Source: Rhodospirillaceae bacterium (GTDB lineage Bacteria; Pseudomonadota; Alphaproteobacteria; Rickettsiales; UBA3002). From it: 6,900 nt of DNA. The first letter of the stretch is position 1; each line of letters opens with the position of its first letter. The position numbers and the translations under genes were made by a program. Of the stretch, positions 1 to 6,540 are shown piece by piece. The notes under the pieces were generated by a model. The model was not told the DNA's origin, ran no database searches, and was given only the letters and a program-made list of their open reading frames with translations. The stretch spans positions 1-6,900 of the forward strand of contig CANHAG010000062.1 in NCBI GenBank assembly GCA_947458525.1. The letters are read 5' to 3'.

Positions 1-39
1 CCCGAGCTTAATGCCGCCCTTGAGGGCATTTTCGGCTGA
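1..39 (+). CDS. 3' end of an unidentified upstream gene (partial)
   Basis: The first frame from base 1 reads PELNAALEGIFG and stops at TGA 37-39. The codons (GCC, GCC, CTT, GAG, GGC, ATT, TTC) match those preferred by the neighbouring genes, so this is plausibly the C-terminus of a protein whose gene starts left of the window. Twelve residues are too few to name a family. A second frame stays open to TAG 68-70 and would read less typically, so the exact end is uncertain. A 72-base gap separates this stop from ilvD. Confidence 0.4.
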   Translation, partial: PELNAALEGIFG

Positions 40-58
40 CGCGTGGCGCTTGCACCTG

Positions 59-91
59 TTGCAATCATAGGCTAATCACGCAGCATATATC
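59..91 (+). promoter_or_regulatory. Weak candidate promoter upstream of ilvD
   Basis: The short gap before ilvD holds TTGCAA at 59-64 and an AT-rich patch CATATATC at 84-91 that could act as -35 and -10 elements. The best -10 match, TATATC at 86-91, gives a 21-base spacer, longer than the usual 16-18; the alternative CATATA at 84-89 gives 19. A second -35-like word, TTGCAC, sits at 50-55 without a good partner. No attenuator or leader peptide with runs of Val, Leu or Ile codons is visible, so amino-acid attenuation of ilvD is not supported here. Confidence 0.22.
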
Positions 92-111
92 ACCCACTGC
101 GCACCACGTTT

Positions 112-1890
112 ATGAAAACTTACGGTAAATCCCGCCTTGTCTCGCGCCATGTCACTGAAGGGCCGGAGCGCGCGCCGCACCGCTCCTATCTTTACGCCAT
201 GGGGCTGACTGAAAAACAGATCCACCAGCCGCTTGTAGGGGTGGCCACCACATGGAATGAAGCCGCGCCGTGCAATATCACGCTTGGGCGGCAGGCGCAG
301 GTGGTGAAAAAAGGCGTGGCTGCCGCTGGCGGCACACCGCGGGAATTCACCAGCATCACGGTGACGGACGGGATCGCCATGGGGCATCAGGGGATGAAAT
401 CTTCCCTCGTCAGCCGCGAGGTGATTGCTGATTCAGTCGAGCTCACCATGCGCGGCCATTGTTATGATGCGCTGGTGGGGCTTGCGGGCTGCGATAAATC
501 CCTGCCTGGGCTGATGATGGCAATGGTCAGGCTTAACGTGCCTTCTGTCTTTATCTATGGCGGGTCGATTCTGCCCGGCAATTACCGCGGAAAAGACGTG
601 ACGGTGGTAGATGTGTTTGAGGGCGTGGGCCAGCTTGCCGCTGGCAGCATGCGCGAGGAAGATCTGAAAGAGCTGGAGCAGGTGGCCTGCCCCTCTGGCG
701 GCTCATGCGGCGGGCAGTTCACCGCGAACACCATGGCCTGTGTGAGCGAGGCGATTGGTCTGGCGCTGCCCGGTTCCGCCGGTGCACCTGCCCCTTATGA
801 ATCGCGCGATGCGCTTTGTTTTGCATCGGGCGAAGCGGTGATGAAACTCATCAAATCCAAGCTCCGCCCGCGTGATATTGTTACGCTGAAAGCCCTCGAA
901 AATGCCGCCGCGATTGTGGCCGCTACGGGCGGTTCCACCAATGCCGCGCTGCATCTTCCTGCGATTGCGCATGAGGCGGGCATCCGCTTTACCTTGCATG
1001 ATGTGGGGAAAATTTTCAAACGCACGCCCTATCTTGCCGATCTCATGCCCGGCGGAAAATATACCGCCAAGGATTTATATGAGGCGGGCGGGGTTGAAAT
1101 TGTAATGAAGACGCTGCTTGAAGGCGGGTTTCTGCATGGGGACTGCATGACCGTGACGGGCAAAACCATTGCAGAAAATCTGAAAAAAGTGAAGTTCCCG
1201 GCCTTTCAACCTCTGCCTGTGGGAGAAGTTGGTGGGCGCAGCGCAAGCCGCGTGAAAGCTGGCACACAGCCCGTTGTGCGCCCACATCATGACCCCATTA
1301 CACCCGCCGGCGGCGTGGTGGTGCTGAAGGGTAATCTCGCGCCTCATGGCGCGATTGTAAAAGTGGCGGGAATGAAACAGCTTGTATTCTCTGGCCCCGC
1401 GCGGTGTTTTGATTCGGAAGAAGAATGTTTCGCCGCCGTAAGCGCCAAGAAATATAAAGCGGGAGAAGTGCTCGTGATTCGCTATGAAGGGCCGCGTGGC
1501 GGCCCCGGCATGCGCGAGATGCTCGCCACCACCGCCGCACTTTACGGGCAGGGCATGGGCGAGAAAGTGGCACTGATTACGGATGGGCGCTTCAGCGGTG
1601 GCACGCGCGGTTTCTGCATCGGCCATGTGGGGCCGGAAGCGGCGATCGGCGGGCCGATCGGGCTACTGAAGAATGGTGATGTGATCACGATTGATGCGAC
1701 CAAAGGCACAATCAGCGTGGCGCTGACGGAGAAAGAACTCGCCGCCCGCCGCAAATCCTGGAAGCCGCGCGCGCATGATTATCAATCTGGCGCGCTGTGG
1801 AAATATGCGCAAGTCGTAGGCACGGCGGAGTGTGGGGCGATCACCCATCCGGGCGGTGCTGCTGAAACCCATAGCTTTGCCGATTTATGA
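112..1890 (+). CDS. ilvD: Dihydroxy-acid dehydratase IlvD
   Basis: This 592-residue protein matches the IlvD/Edd family over its whole length (usual length about 555-620). The enzyme is cytoplasmic and dehydrates 2,3-dihydroxy-isovalerate and 2,3-dihydroxy-3-methylvalerate to the 2-keto acids, the third common step of valine, isoleucine and leucine synthesis, also feeding pantothenate. Visible hallmarks are three cysteines expected to bind the Fe-S cluster: Cys54 in APCNITLG, Cys127 in GCDKSLPG and Cys199 in [23 protein letters not shown] at 86-92, Lys129 in [14 protein letters not shown] at 458-467 and GRFSGGTRG with Ser495 form the expected Mg2+/catalytic site. IlvD rather than Edd is preferred from the [10 protein letters not shown] start and because no Entner-Doudoroff genes are near. 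ATG 112 is the only credible start: an in-frame TAA lies at 73-75 with no ATG between. No Shine-Dalgarno sequence precedes it. No other ilv gene is adjacent. Confidence 0.96.
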   Translation: MKTYGKSRLVSRHVTEGPERAPHRSYLYAMGLTEKQIHQPLVGVATTWNEAAPCNITLGRQAQVVKKGVAAAGGTPREFTSITVTDGIAMGHQGMKSSLVSREVIADSVELTMRGHCYDALVGLAGCDKSLPGLMMAMVRLNVPSVFIYGGSILPGNYRGKDVTVVDVFEGVGQLAAGSMREEDLKELEQVACPSGGSCGGQFTANTMACVSEAIGLALPGSAGAPAPYESRDALCFASGEAVMKLIKSKLRPRDIVTLKALENAAAIVAATGGSTNAALHLPAIAHEAGIRFTLHDVGKIFKRTPYLADLMPGGKYTAKDLYEAGGVEIVMKTLLEGGFLHGDCMTVTGKTIAENLKKVKFPAFQPLPVGEVGGRSASRVKAGTQPVVRPHHDPITPAGGVVVLKGNLAPHGAIVKVAGMKQLVFSGPARCFDSEEECFAAVSAKKYKAGEVLVIRYEGPRGGPGMREMLATTAALYGQGMGEKVALITDGRFSGGTRGFCIGHVGPEAAIGGPIGLLKNGDVITIDATKGTISVALTEKELAARRKSWKPRAHDYQSGALWKYAQVVGTAECGAITHPGGAAETHSFADL

Positions 1891-1899
1891 GCAGACGCA

Positions 1900-1936
1900 C
1901 ATGATGATAAGGTCTTTCGTGGGCTTCATGTTTTTT
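1900..1936 (+). terminator. Weak candidate terminator after ilvD
   Basis: Ten bases after the ilvD stop, CATGA at 1900-1904 can pair with TCATG at 1926-1930, and TTTTTT follows directly at 1931-1936. The stem is only 5 base pairs with a loop of 21 bases and little GC, so it would be a poor intrinsic terminator. The position and the T-run are right; the stability is not. ilvD may simply read through into pgpA. Confidence 0.2.
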
Positions 1937-1940
1937 CAAC

Positions 1941-1958
1941 TGTCATCCCCGCCCGGGC
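1941..1958 (+). repeat. Possible remnant of a dispersed GTCATCCC-type repeat
   Basis: TGTCATCCCC at 1941-1950 followed by the 8-base palindrome GCCCGGGC at 1951-1958 resembles the left arm of the GTCATCCC-x-GCGAAAGC-type intergenic palindromes that are common in proteobacterial genomes. The usual right arm is missing, as coding sequence begins at 1969. The palindrome sits where a ribosome binding site for pgpA would be expected. The resemblance is by eye only. Confidence 0.2.
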
Positions 1959-1968
1959 AGAATTGTTT

Positions 1969-2523
1969 ATGAGTCTTTACACCCATATTGCTACCCTAGG
2001 CCCGGTGGGGCATGTCAAGAAAGCCCCCGGCACGGCGGGTTCGCTCGTGGCGCTGGCGCTTGCCTATGCGCTCCTCCACTGCCCGTATGGTATGGGCATA
2101 TTGTTACTTGCCACGCTGCTGGTGACGGCGCTTGGGGTTATCGTCAGCCATGTGTACATGCAGAAAACCGGGAGCACGCATGATCCCAAAGAAATCGTCA
2201 TCGACGAAGTGGCAGGCATGTGGCTGACCATTACTATCTGGCATTTCTGGATTATTGCCATGACCGGCTCGTGGGAAGCCGCACAGGAAACACTCGCACT
2301 GGTGGGCGCAAACCCGCTCTTTCTTATCACCGGGTTTTTATGGTTCCGCTTTTTCGATATTCTCAAACCCTGGCCCATTTCACTTATCGATCGCAAGGTC
2401 AAAGGCGGCATCGGGGTGATGCTTGATGATCTGCTGGCCGCCCTTGCTGCCGGCACGGCGCTTTATGTGGTGTATCTGTTCTGGCCGCTACTGACTGGCG
2501 ACATGTCCGAATCTTCGGTATGA
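1969..2523 (+). CDS. pgpA: Phosphatidylglycerophosphatase A PgpA
   Basis: A 184-residue integral membrane protein of the PgpA family (usual length about 160-175). It removes phosphate from phosphatidylglycerophosphate to give phosphatidylglycerol at the inner membrane. Seen in order: HVKKAPGTAGSL at 15-26, DPKEIVIDEVAGMW at 72-85 with the acidic residues expected to hold Mg2+, FRFFDILKPWPI at 127-138, and DRKVKGGIGVMLDD at 141-154. Hydrophobic segments lie at about 26-36, 43-61, 82-98, 115-128 and 157-175. ATG 1969 is preferred: a TTG at 1963 would add only Met-Phe, and no in-frame ATG lies further up. There is no clear Shine-Dalgarno sequence. The stop overlaps the pncC start (ATGA, 2520-2523), so the two genes are probably cotranslated; a pgpA-cinA/pncC pairing is a familiar arrangement in proteobacteria. 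Confidence 0.95.
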   Translation: MSLYTHIATLGPVGHVKKAPGTAGSLVALALAYALLHCPYGMGILLLATLLVTALGVIVSHVYMQKTGSTHDPKEIVIDEVAGMWLTITIWHFWIIAMTGSWEAAQETLALVGANPLFLITGFLWFRFFDILKPWPISLIDRKVKGGIGVMLDDLLAALAAGTALYVVYLFWPLLTGDMSESSV

Positions 2524-3008
2524 ATTTCTTTCCTCCCGAGCTTCTGGCACAGGCGGAGATGGCGGTGGCATATGGCCGCGCGCACCACCTCACCCTCACC
2601 ACGGCAGAATCCTGCACTGGTGGGCTGATTGCCGCGCTTATCACTGAAATTCCCGGCAGCTCGGAGGTATTCACGCGCGGGTTTATCACCTATGCCAATG
2701 CAGCCAAAACTGAGCTTCTGGGCGTACCCGCCGCACTCATTGCCGCGCATGGCGCGGTAAGTGAAGCAGTTGCCCGCGCCATGGCCGAGGGCGCCCGCCG
2801 TAACGCACGCGCGGATATTGCCCTTGCCGCTACCGGTATTGCAGGGCCAGGCGGCGGCACGCCGGAAAAACCGGTGGGGCTGGTGCATCTGGCCTGCGCG
2901 CGCGAGGGCGTTACCCTCCATGCGCGCCATGATTTCACTGGTGACCGCAACGCCGTAAGGCTGCAGGCGGCGCTGGCCGCGCTCAGGCTTGTGACGGTGG
3001 ATGGGTAA
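2520..3008 (+). CDS. pncC: Nicotinamide-nucleotide amidohydrolase PncC (CinA C-terminal domain only)
   Basis: A 162-residue protein that corresponds to the C-terminal domain of CinA alone, the usual single-domain form. The family deamidates nicotinamide mononucleotide to nicotinate mononucleotide, recycling the NMN released by NAD-dependent DNA ligase and other NAD-consuming enzymes. AESCTGG at 29-35 carries the expected nucleophile Ser31; YANAAKTELLGVP at 58-70 carries the conserved Lys63; TGIAGPGGGTPEKPVG at 105-120 is the glycine-rich signature. The N-terminal molybdopterin-binding-like domain of full CinA (pyrophosphatase activity in some bacteria) is absent. The start overlaps the pgpA stop by four bases and has no strong ribosome binding site, which suggests translational coupling. 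Older annotations call such proteins competence/damage-inducible CinA; the amidase role is the better supported one. Confidence 0.92.
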   Translation: MNFFPPELLAQAEMAVAYGRAHHLTLTTAESCTGGLIAALITEIPGSSEVFTRGFITYANAAKTELLGVPAALIAAHGAVSEAVARAMAEGARRNARADIALAATGIAGPGGGTPEKPVGLVHLACAREGVTLHARHDFTGDRNAVRLQAALAALRLVTVDG

Positions 3009-3041
3009 GGTGATGCATGGTTAACCCGGAATTGCTCTAAA

Positions 3042-3070
3042 TTGCGCTGCAGTTGAATAGCTGCTAGAAT
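3042..3070 (+). promoter_or_regulatory. Candidate extended -10 promoter of gcdH
   Basis: TTGCGC at 3042-3047 and TAGAAT at 3065-3070 are separated by exactly 17 bases. The -10 box matches TATAAT in five of six positions and is preceded by TGC (3062-3064), making an extended -10. Transcription would begin near 3076-3078, leaving a leader of only about 17 bases before ATG 3094, just enough to carry the Shine-Dalgarno site. The -35 box keeps only the TTG core. The palindrome GGTTAACC at 3019-3026 lies just upstream and could be an operator, but nothing else supports that. Confidence 0.5.
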
Positions 3071-3080
3071 CTTTCTTATT

Positions 3081-3085
3081 GGAGG
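3081..3085 (+). promoter_or_regulatory. Shine-Dalgarno site that fixes the gcdH start
   Basis: GGAGG lies 8 bases before ATG 3094, the clearest ribosome binding site in the window. It overlaps an in-frame TTG at 3079 that would give a five-residue longer protein; placing the start at the ATG keeps the site outside the coding region, so the ATG is chosen. Confidence 0.8.
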
Positions 3086-3093
3086 GGTTTTCT

Positions 3094-4266
3094 ATGCGCG
3101 CCGTGTTTGAATGGAATGATCCGTTACTGTTTCGCCAGCAATTGAGCGAGGAAGAACGGCAGATTGCTGAAACGGCGCGTGCATTTGCACGGGGCACGCT
3201 ATTTCCCGGTGTGATTGAGGCAAACCGCAAGGAAGTTTTTGATAAGGAAATTTTGCGCGAAATGGGCGCACAGGGGCTGCTTGGCCCCACCATCAAAGCC
3301 TATGGCTGCGCCGGGATTTCACACGTGGCCTACGGCCTTATCAACCGCGAAATTGAGTGGGTGGATTCGGGCTACCGCTCCTCGCTTTCGGTGCAGTCTT
3401 CGCTCGTCATGCAGCCGATTTATGAATTCGCGAGCGACGCCATGAAAGCCCATTATCTGCCGCGTCTGGCCACAGGCGAAATCATCGGCGCGTTTGGCCT
3501 TACCGAGCCTGACCACGGTTCCGACCCCGGCAGCATGAAGACCCGCGCAGTGCGGGTAGATGGGGGCTACAGGCTGAGTGGTTCCAAAACCTGGATCACC
3601 CATGCGCCGATTGCGGATATTTTCATCATCTGGGCAAAGCATGAGGATGAGATCTGCGGATTTATTGTGGAGCGCGGGGATAAGGGAACGATCTCCACCC
3701 CGAAAATTGAGGGCAAACTCAGCCTGCGCGCTTCCAGCACCGGTATGATCATGCTGGAAGATGTGTTTGTGCCGGAAGAACGGCGGCTTGCTGTACGCGG
3801 GCTTAAGGGGCCATTTTCCTGCCTCAATAAAGCACGCTACGGCATCGCCTGGGGCACATTGGGTGCGGCGGAACATTGCTATGAGGTTGCCCGCAGCTAT
3901 ACGCTTGAGCGTACCCAGTTTGGCAAGCCGCTGGCGGCCAATCAGCTGATTCAGAAAAAACTCGCCGATATGATGACGGAAATCACCCTCGGGCTTGAGG
4001 CCGCGCTGCGCGTGGGCAGGCTGATTGATGAGGGTAACTGGGCGCCAGAGATGATTTCACTCATCAAACGCAATAGTTGCGGCAAGGCGCTTGAGATTGC
4101 CCGCACCTGCCGCGATATGCTTGGCGGCAACGGTATTTCCGACGAATACCACGTCATGCGCCATATGCTGAACCTTGAGGCAGTCAATACCTATGAAGGC
4201 ACGCATGACATCCACGCACTCATCCTCGGCCGCGCCATCACCGGCCTGCAGGCGTTTAGTAATTAG
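3094..4266 (+). CDS. gcdH: Glutaryl-CoA dehydrogenase GcdH (acyl-CoA dehydrogenase family)
   Basis: A 390-residue FAD-dependent acyl-CoA dehydrogenase. Glutaryl-CoA dehydrogenase oxidises and decarboxylates glutaryl-CoA to crotonyl-CoA in lysine, tryptophan and glutarate breakdown, passing electrons to ETF. Domains: helical N-terminus at about 14-130, FAD/substrate middle domain with [17 protein letters not shown] (132-148) and [16 protein letters not shown] (162-177), then the C-terminal helical domain with [19 protein letters not shown] (273-291) and [16 protein letters not shown] (342-357). Assignment to GcdH rather than a generic acyl-CoA dehydrogenase rests on [14 protein letters not shown] (93-106), whose Arg95 and Ser99 match the glutarate-carboxylate-binding Arg94 and Ser98 of the human enzyme, and on [20 protein letters not shown] with catalytic base Glu368. 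It appears to be a one-gene unit with its own promoter; no CoA-transferase, ETF or regulator gene is adjacent. Confidence 0.93.
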   Translation: MRAVFEWNDPLLFRQQLSEEERQIAETARAFARGTLFPGVIEANRKEVFDKEILREMGAQGLLGPTIKAYGCAGISHVAYGLINREIEWVDSGYRSSLSVQSSLVMQPIYEFASDAMKAHYLPRLATGEIIGAFGLTEPDHGSDPGSMKTRAVRVDGGYRLSGSKTWITHAPIADIFIIWAKHEDEICGFIVERGDKGTISTPKIEGKLSLRASSTGMIMLEDVFVPEERRLAVRGLKGPFSCLNKARYGIAWGTLGAAEHCYEVARSYTLERTQFGKPLAANQLIQKKLADMMTEITLGLEAALRVGRLIDEGNWAPEMISLIKRNSCGKALEIARTCRDMLGGNGISDEYHVMRHMLNLEAVNTYEGTHDIHALILGRAITGLQAFSN

Positions 4267-4276
4267 TGGCTTCGCA

Positions 4277-4327
4277 CTCGGACATGCTGTCCTCGCCTCC
4301 GAGCCGCTTCGCGGGCTCAGGGCTGAG
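4277..4327. repeat. Cluster of inverted repeats between gcdH and hisN
   Basis: The 94-base gap is unusually rich in short inverted repeats. GGACA (4280-4284) pairs with TGTCC (4288-4292) around a 3-base loop. CTCGGA (4277-4282) can instead pair with TCCGAG (4298-4303). GAGCC (4301-4305) pairs with GGCTC (4314-4318). CTCA (4316-4319) pairs with TGAG (4324-4327). These stems are mutually overlapping, so alternative folds are possible. No T-run follows any of them, which argues against simple intrinsic termination. It could be a REP/BIME-like dispersed element, a processing or Rho-related site after gcdH, or a structured leader of hisN. No promoter with good boxes is visible in the gap. Confidence 0.45.
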
Positions 4328-4360
4328 TCGCGCCTGCTTGCGATCGAATAACGGCATGCT

Positions 4361-5164
4361 ATGACCAGTCACACTCCACTTCTTACCTTTGCTCACGAAC
4401 TGGCCGAGGCGGCGGGCGTGGTAATTCGCCCTTATTTCGGCGCGCATGGTGCGGTAGAGGCAAAGGCGGATTTTTCCCCCGTTACCAAGGCTGACCGCGC
4501 CGCCGAACGGGTGATGCGTGCGATGATTCATGCACGGTTTCCTGCCCACGAAATTTACGGTGAAGAATTCGGCACATCGAGTCACGAGCCACGAGTCGCG
4601 AGCCACGAGCACACCTGGCTCCTCGATCCCATCGATGGTACGCGCGCGTTTATCGCCGGGAAAAAAGAATGGGGCACGCTGATTGCGCTGTGCGAGCATG
4701 GCGTTCCCGTTCTTGGCGTCATGTATCAGCCCATCACGAACGAACGGTGGAGCGCGGTGAGGGATGAGCCCTCTTGCTATAAAACAGACAAAGAAATGCT
4801 GGATATTCGCCCGCGCGGGCATGACCATTTGAGAGAATCTTCACTTTCTACGACCTCCATTCCTTATTTCACGCTCGCAGAAGCGGCGCGTTTTGCGCGG
4901 CTGCGCGAAGCCTGCGGCGGGTTTACCGAGGGCGGGGATTGTTATGCCTATGGGCTTCTGACACGCGGCGAGCGCGATATAGTGGTGGATGCAGGGCTTA
5001 AACCTTATGACATACTCGCGCTTGTGCCCATTATCGAACAGGCGGGCGGTGTCATCACGGATTGGGAGGGTGCGCCGGTAACCCTTGATAATCACCAGCG
5101 CGCCCTCGCCACCCGCACACCGGACTTGCATCGGCAGGCGTTGGCGCTATTACGGGGCGCATGA
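4361..5164 (+). CDS. hisN: Histidinol-phosphatase, inositol-monophosphatase-like (HisN type)
   Basis: A 267-residue Mg2+-dependent phosphatase of the inositol monophosphatase superfamily. The HisN clade hydrolyses histidinol phosphate to histidinol, the next-to-last stage of histidine synthesis, in the cytoplasm. Metal-site motifs are [11 protein letters not shown] (39-49), GEEFG (67-71, Glu68), [13 protein letters not shown] (86-98, Asp89 and Asp92) and [26 protein letters not shown] from 212 (Asp217). LSTTS at 162-166 and the GLKPYD..ALVP block are what I recognise as HisN-like rather than SuhB or CysQ; substrate is inferred, and inositol-1-phosphate or another sugar phosphate cannot be excluded. 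Between GEEFG and WLLDP lies [13 protein letters not shown], several residues longer than usual and encoded by a tandem DNA repeat. ATG 4361 has no good Shine-Dalgarno sequence. The stop overlaps the trmFO start (ATGA, 5161-5164). No other his gene is nearby. Confidence 0.85.
   Translation: MTSHTPLLTFAHELAEAAGVVIRPYFGAHGAVEAKADFSPVTKADRAAERVMRAMIHARFPAHEIYGEEFGTSSHEPRVASHEHTWLLDPIDGTRAFIAGKKEWGTLIALCEHGVPVLGVMYQPITNERWSAVRDEPSCYKTDKEMLDIRPRGHDHLRESSLSTTSIPYFTLAEAARFARLREACGGFTEGGDCYAYGLLTRGERDIVVDAGLKPYDILALVPIIEQAGGVITDWEGAPVTLDNHQRALATRTPDLHRQALALLRGA
4579..4606 (+). repeat. Heptanucleotide tandem repeat inside hisN
   Basis: Four consecutive 7-base units, GAGTCAC, GAGCCAC, GAGTCGC and GAGCCAC, fit the consensus GAGYCRC; a fifth diverged unit GAGCACA follows at 4607-4613. 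Equivalently, the 14-base unit GAGTCACGAGCCAC occurs twice with one mismatch. Because 7 is not a multiple of 3, the protein repeats with a 7-residue period (SHEPRVA, then SHEH). Gain or loss of one or two units would shift the frame of hisN; three units would keep it. Confidence 0.8.
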
Positions 5165-6540
5165 AGAGCGAACTTCACATTATCGGCGCAGGGCTTGCGG
5201 GCAGTGAAGCCGCATGGCAGGCGGCCGCGCGCGGGGTAAAAGTGGGGCTGCATGAAATGCGCCCGGCTCGCAAGACGGAGGCGCACCAGACCGGTGACTG
5301 CGCGGAGCTTGTCTGCTCCAATTCCTTCCGGTCAGATGATTTTACGCGCAACGCCGTGGGGTTGTTGCATGAGGAGATGCGCCGCTGCGATTCCCTGATT
5401 CTCAGGATGGCAGACGCACATAAAGTCCCCGCCGGGGGTGCGCTGGCGGTGGACCGCGAAGGATTCGCCCGCGCGGTGACGGCGGCATTGCAACAACATC
5501 CGAACATCCATTTTACTTTGGAAGAAATCACCGATCTGCCAGCAAACGCCATGACGATTATTGCTACCGGCCCGCTGACATCGGCGGCGCTTTCAGCCGC
5601 GATTCAGCGCAGAACCGGCAGTGAATATCTCGCGTTTTTTGATGCGATTGCCCCCATCATCCATTTCGATTCGGTAGATATGAGCAAGGCCTGGTTCCAG
5701 AGCCGATGGGATAAAGGCTCAGGGCATGATTACATCAACTGCCCCATGACGCGCGAGGAATATGAAGCGTTCATCGCCGCGCTTAATGCGGGTGAAAAAA
5801 CCGAATTCAAGGAGTGGGAAAAGAATACGCCCTATTTTGAAGGCTGCCTGCCGATTGAAGTGATGGCCGCGCGCGGGGTGGATACGCTGCGCTTCGGGCC
5901 CATGAAGCCGGTGGGGCTTACCAACCCGCACACGGGCGGCCGCGCCCATGCGGTGGTGCAGCTCAGGCAGGATAATAAGCTTGGCACCCTCTATAATATG
6001 GTGGGGTTTCAGACCAAGCTGAAATATGGCGAGCAGCAGCGTATTTTCCGCATGATTCCGGGGCTGGAACAGGCCGAGTTTGCAAGGCTTGGCGGAATTC
6101 ACCGCAATACCTTTATCCGCTCGCCGGAGTTGCTTGATGGATTTTTACGCCTGAAATCCGCCCCCCATATGCGCTTTGCCGGGCAGATTACGGGGGTGGA
6201 GGGCTATGTAGAATCCGCCGCCTGCGGCCTGATGGCGGGGCGGTTTGCAGTGTCAGAACTTCTGGGCGAACCCATGACGCCGCCACCACTCACCACGGCG
6301 CTGGGTGCACTTCTGAACCACATCACTGGCGGAGCGAATGCGAGCAGCTTCCAGCCGATGAATGTGAATTTCGGGCTATTTCCGCCCCTTGCCGGGCGCA
6401 TCCGCAAAGATCAGCGCGCCGAGGCTTATAGCGCGCGGGCACTGAGCGATCTTGAGGCGTGGAAATGCGGGTCACTTCTTCAGGAACCGGCTGCCGGGTT
6501 TAACGGCGGGGAGTTCCCTGAGATGCGGCGGCAGGTCTGA
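5161..6540 (+). CDS. trmFO: Methylenetetrahydrofolate--tRNA-(uracil-5-)-methyltransferase TrmFO
   Basis: A 459-residue FAD-dependent enzyme that makes m5U54 in the T-loop of tRNAs, using methylene-tetrahydrofolate as carbon donor and FADH2 as reductant. [15 protein letters not shown] (6-20) is the FAD-binding Rossmann motif, followed by LHEMRP (30-35). [14 protein letters not shown] (47-60) holds Cys52, and [14 protein letters not shown] (226-239) holds Cys229; these match the two catalytically important cysteines (Cys51/53 and Cys223/226) of characterised Trm[16 protein letters not shown] (314-327) and [20 protein letters not shown] (341-360) are further family blocks. The typical C-terminal block, [14 protein letters not shown] (421-434), is followed by about 25 extra residues that run antisense through the end of pyrE. 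The start shares ATGA with the hisN stop; a weak GGGG lies just upstream. Proteins of this family were formerly called Gid. Confidence 0.96.
   Translation: MKSELHIIGAGLAGSEAAWQAAARGVKVGLHEMRPARKTEAHQTGDCAELVCSNSFRSDDFTRNAVGLLHEEMRRCDSLILRMADAHKVPAGGALAVDREGFARAVTAALQQHPNIHFTLEEITDLPANAMTIIATGPLTSAALSAAIQRRTGSEYLAFFDAIAPIIHFDSVDMSKAWFQSRWDKGSGHDYINCPMTREEYEAFIAALNAGEKTEFKEWEKNTPYFEGCLPIEVMAARGVDTLRFGPMKPVGLTNPHTGGRAHAVVQLRQDNKLGTLYNMVGFQTKLKYGEQQRIFRMIPGLEQAEFARLGGIHRNTFIRSPELLDGFLRLKSAPHMRFAGQITGVEGYVESAACGLMAGRFAVSELLGEPMTPPPLTTALGALLNHITGGANASSFQPMNVNFGLFPPLAGRIRKDQRAEAYSARALSDLEAWKCGSLLQEPAAGFNGGEFPEMRRQV

Noticed and set aside
40..111. Attenuator or leader peptide controlling ilvD
   Set aside because: The gap is short, has no start codon followed by branched-chain codons, and no pair of competing hairpins.
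1963..1968. TTG at 1963 as the start of pgpA
   Set aside because: It adds only two residues ahead of ATG 1969, has no better ribosome binding site, and the family usually begins close to the conserved region that follows.
3019..3063. Terminator after pncC from GGTTAACC or GCAG/CTGC pairing
   Set aside because: GGTTAACC has no loop as a hairpin, the second stem is four base pairs, and no T-run follows.
3079..3093. TTG at 3079 as the start of gcdH
   Set aside because: It would place the strong GGAGG site inside the coding region; the ATG at 3094 is ideally spaced from that site.
3319..3876. 185-codon minus-strand frame within gcdH, and a 183-codon one within ilvD (1075-1626)
   Set aside because: Both are entirely inside conserved genes, have His/Arg/Ala-rich shadow composition, and show no motif.
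4325..4332. GAGTCGCG in the gcdH-hisN gap shared with the repeat in hisN
   Set aside because: It is one isolated 8-base match with no tandem neighbour, which can arise by chance in this composition.
4256..4828. 190-codon open frame on the minus strand across the gcdH-hisN gap and the 5' part of hisN
   Set aside because: It is antisense to well-supported hisN and its translation shows no recognisable family. Its length follows from GC-rich codon structure on the other strand.
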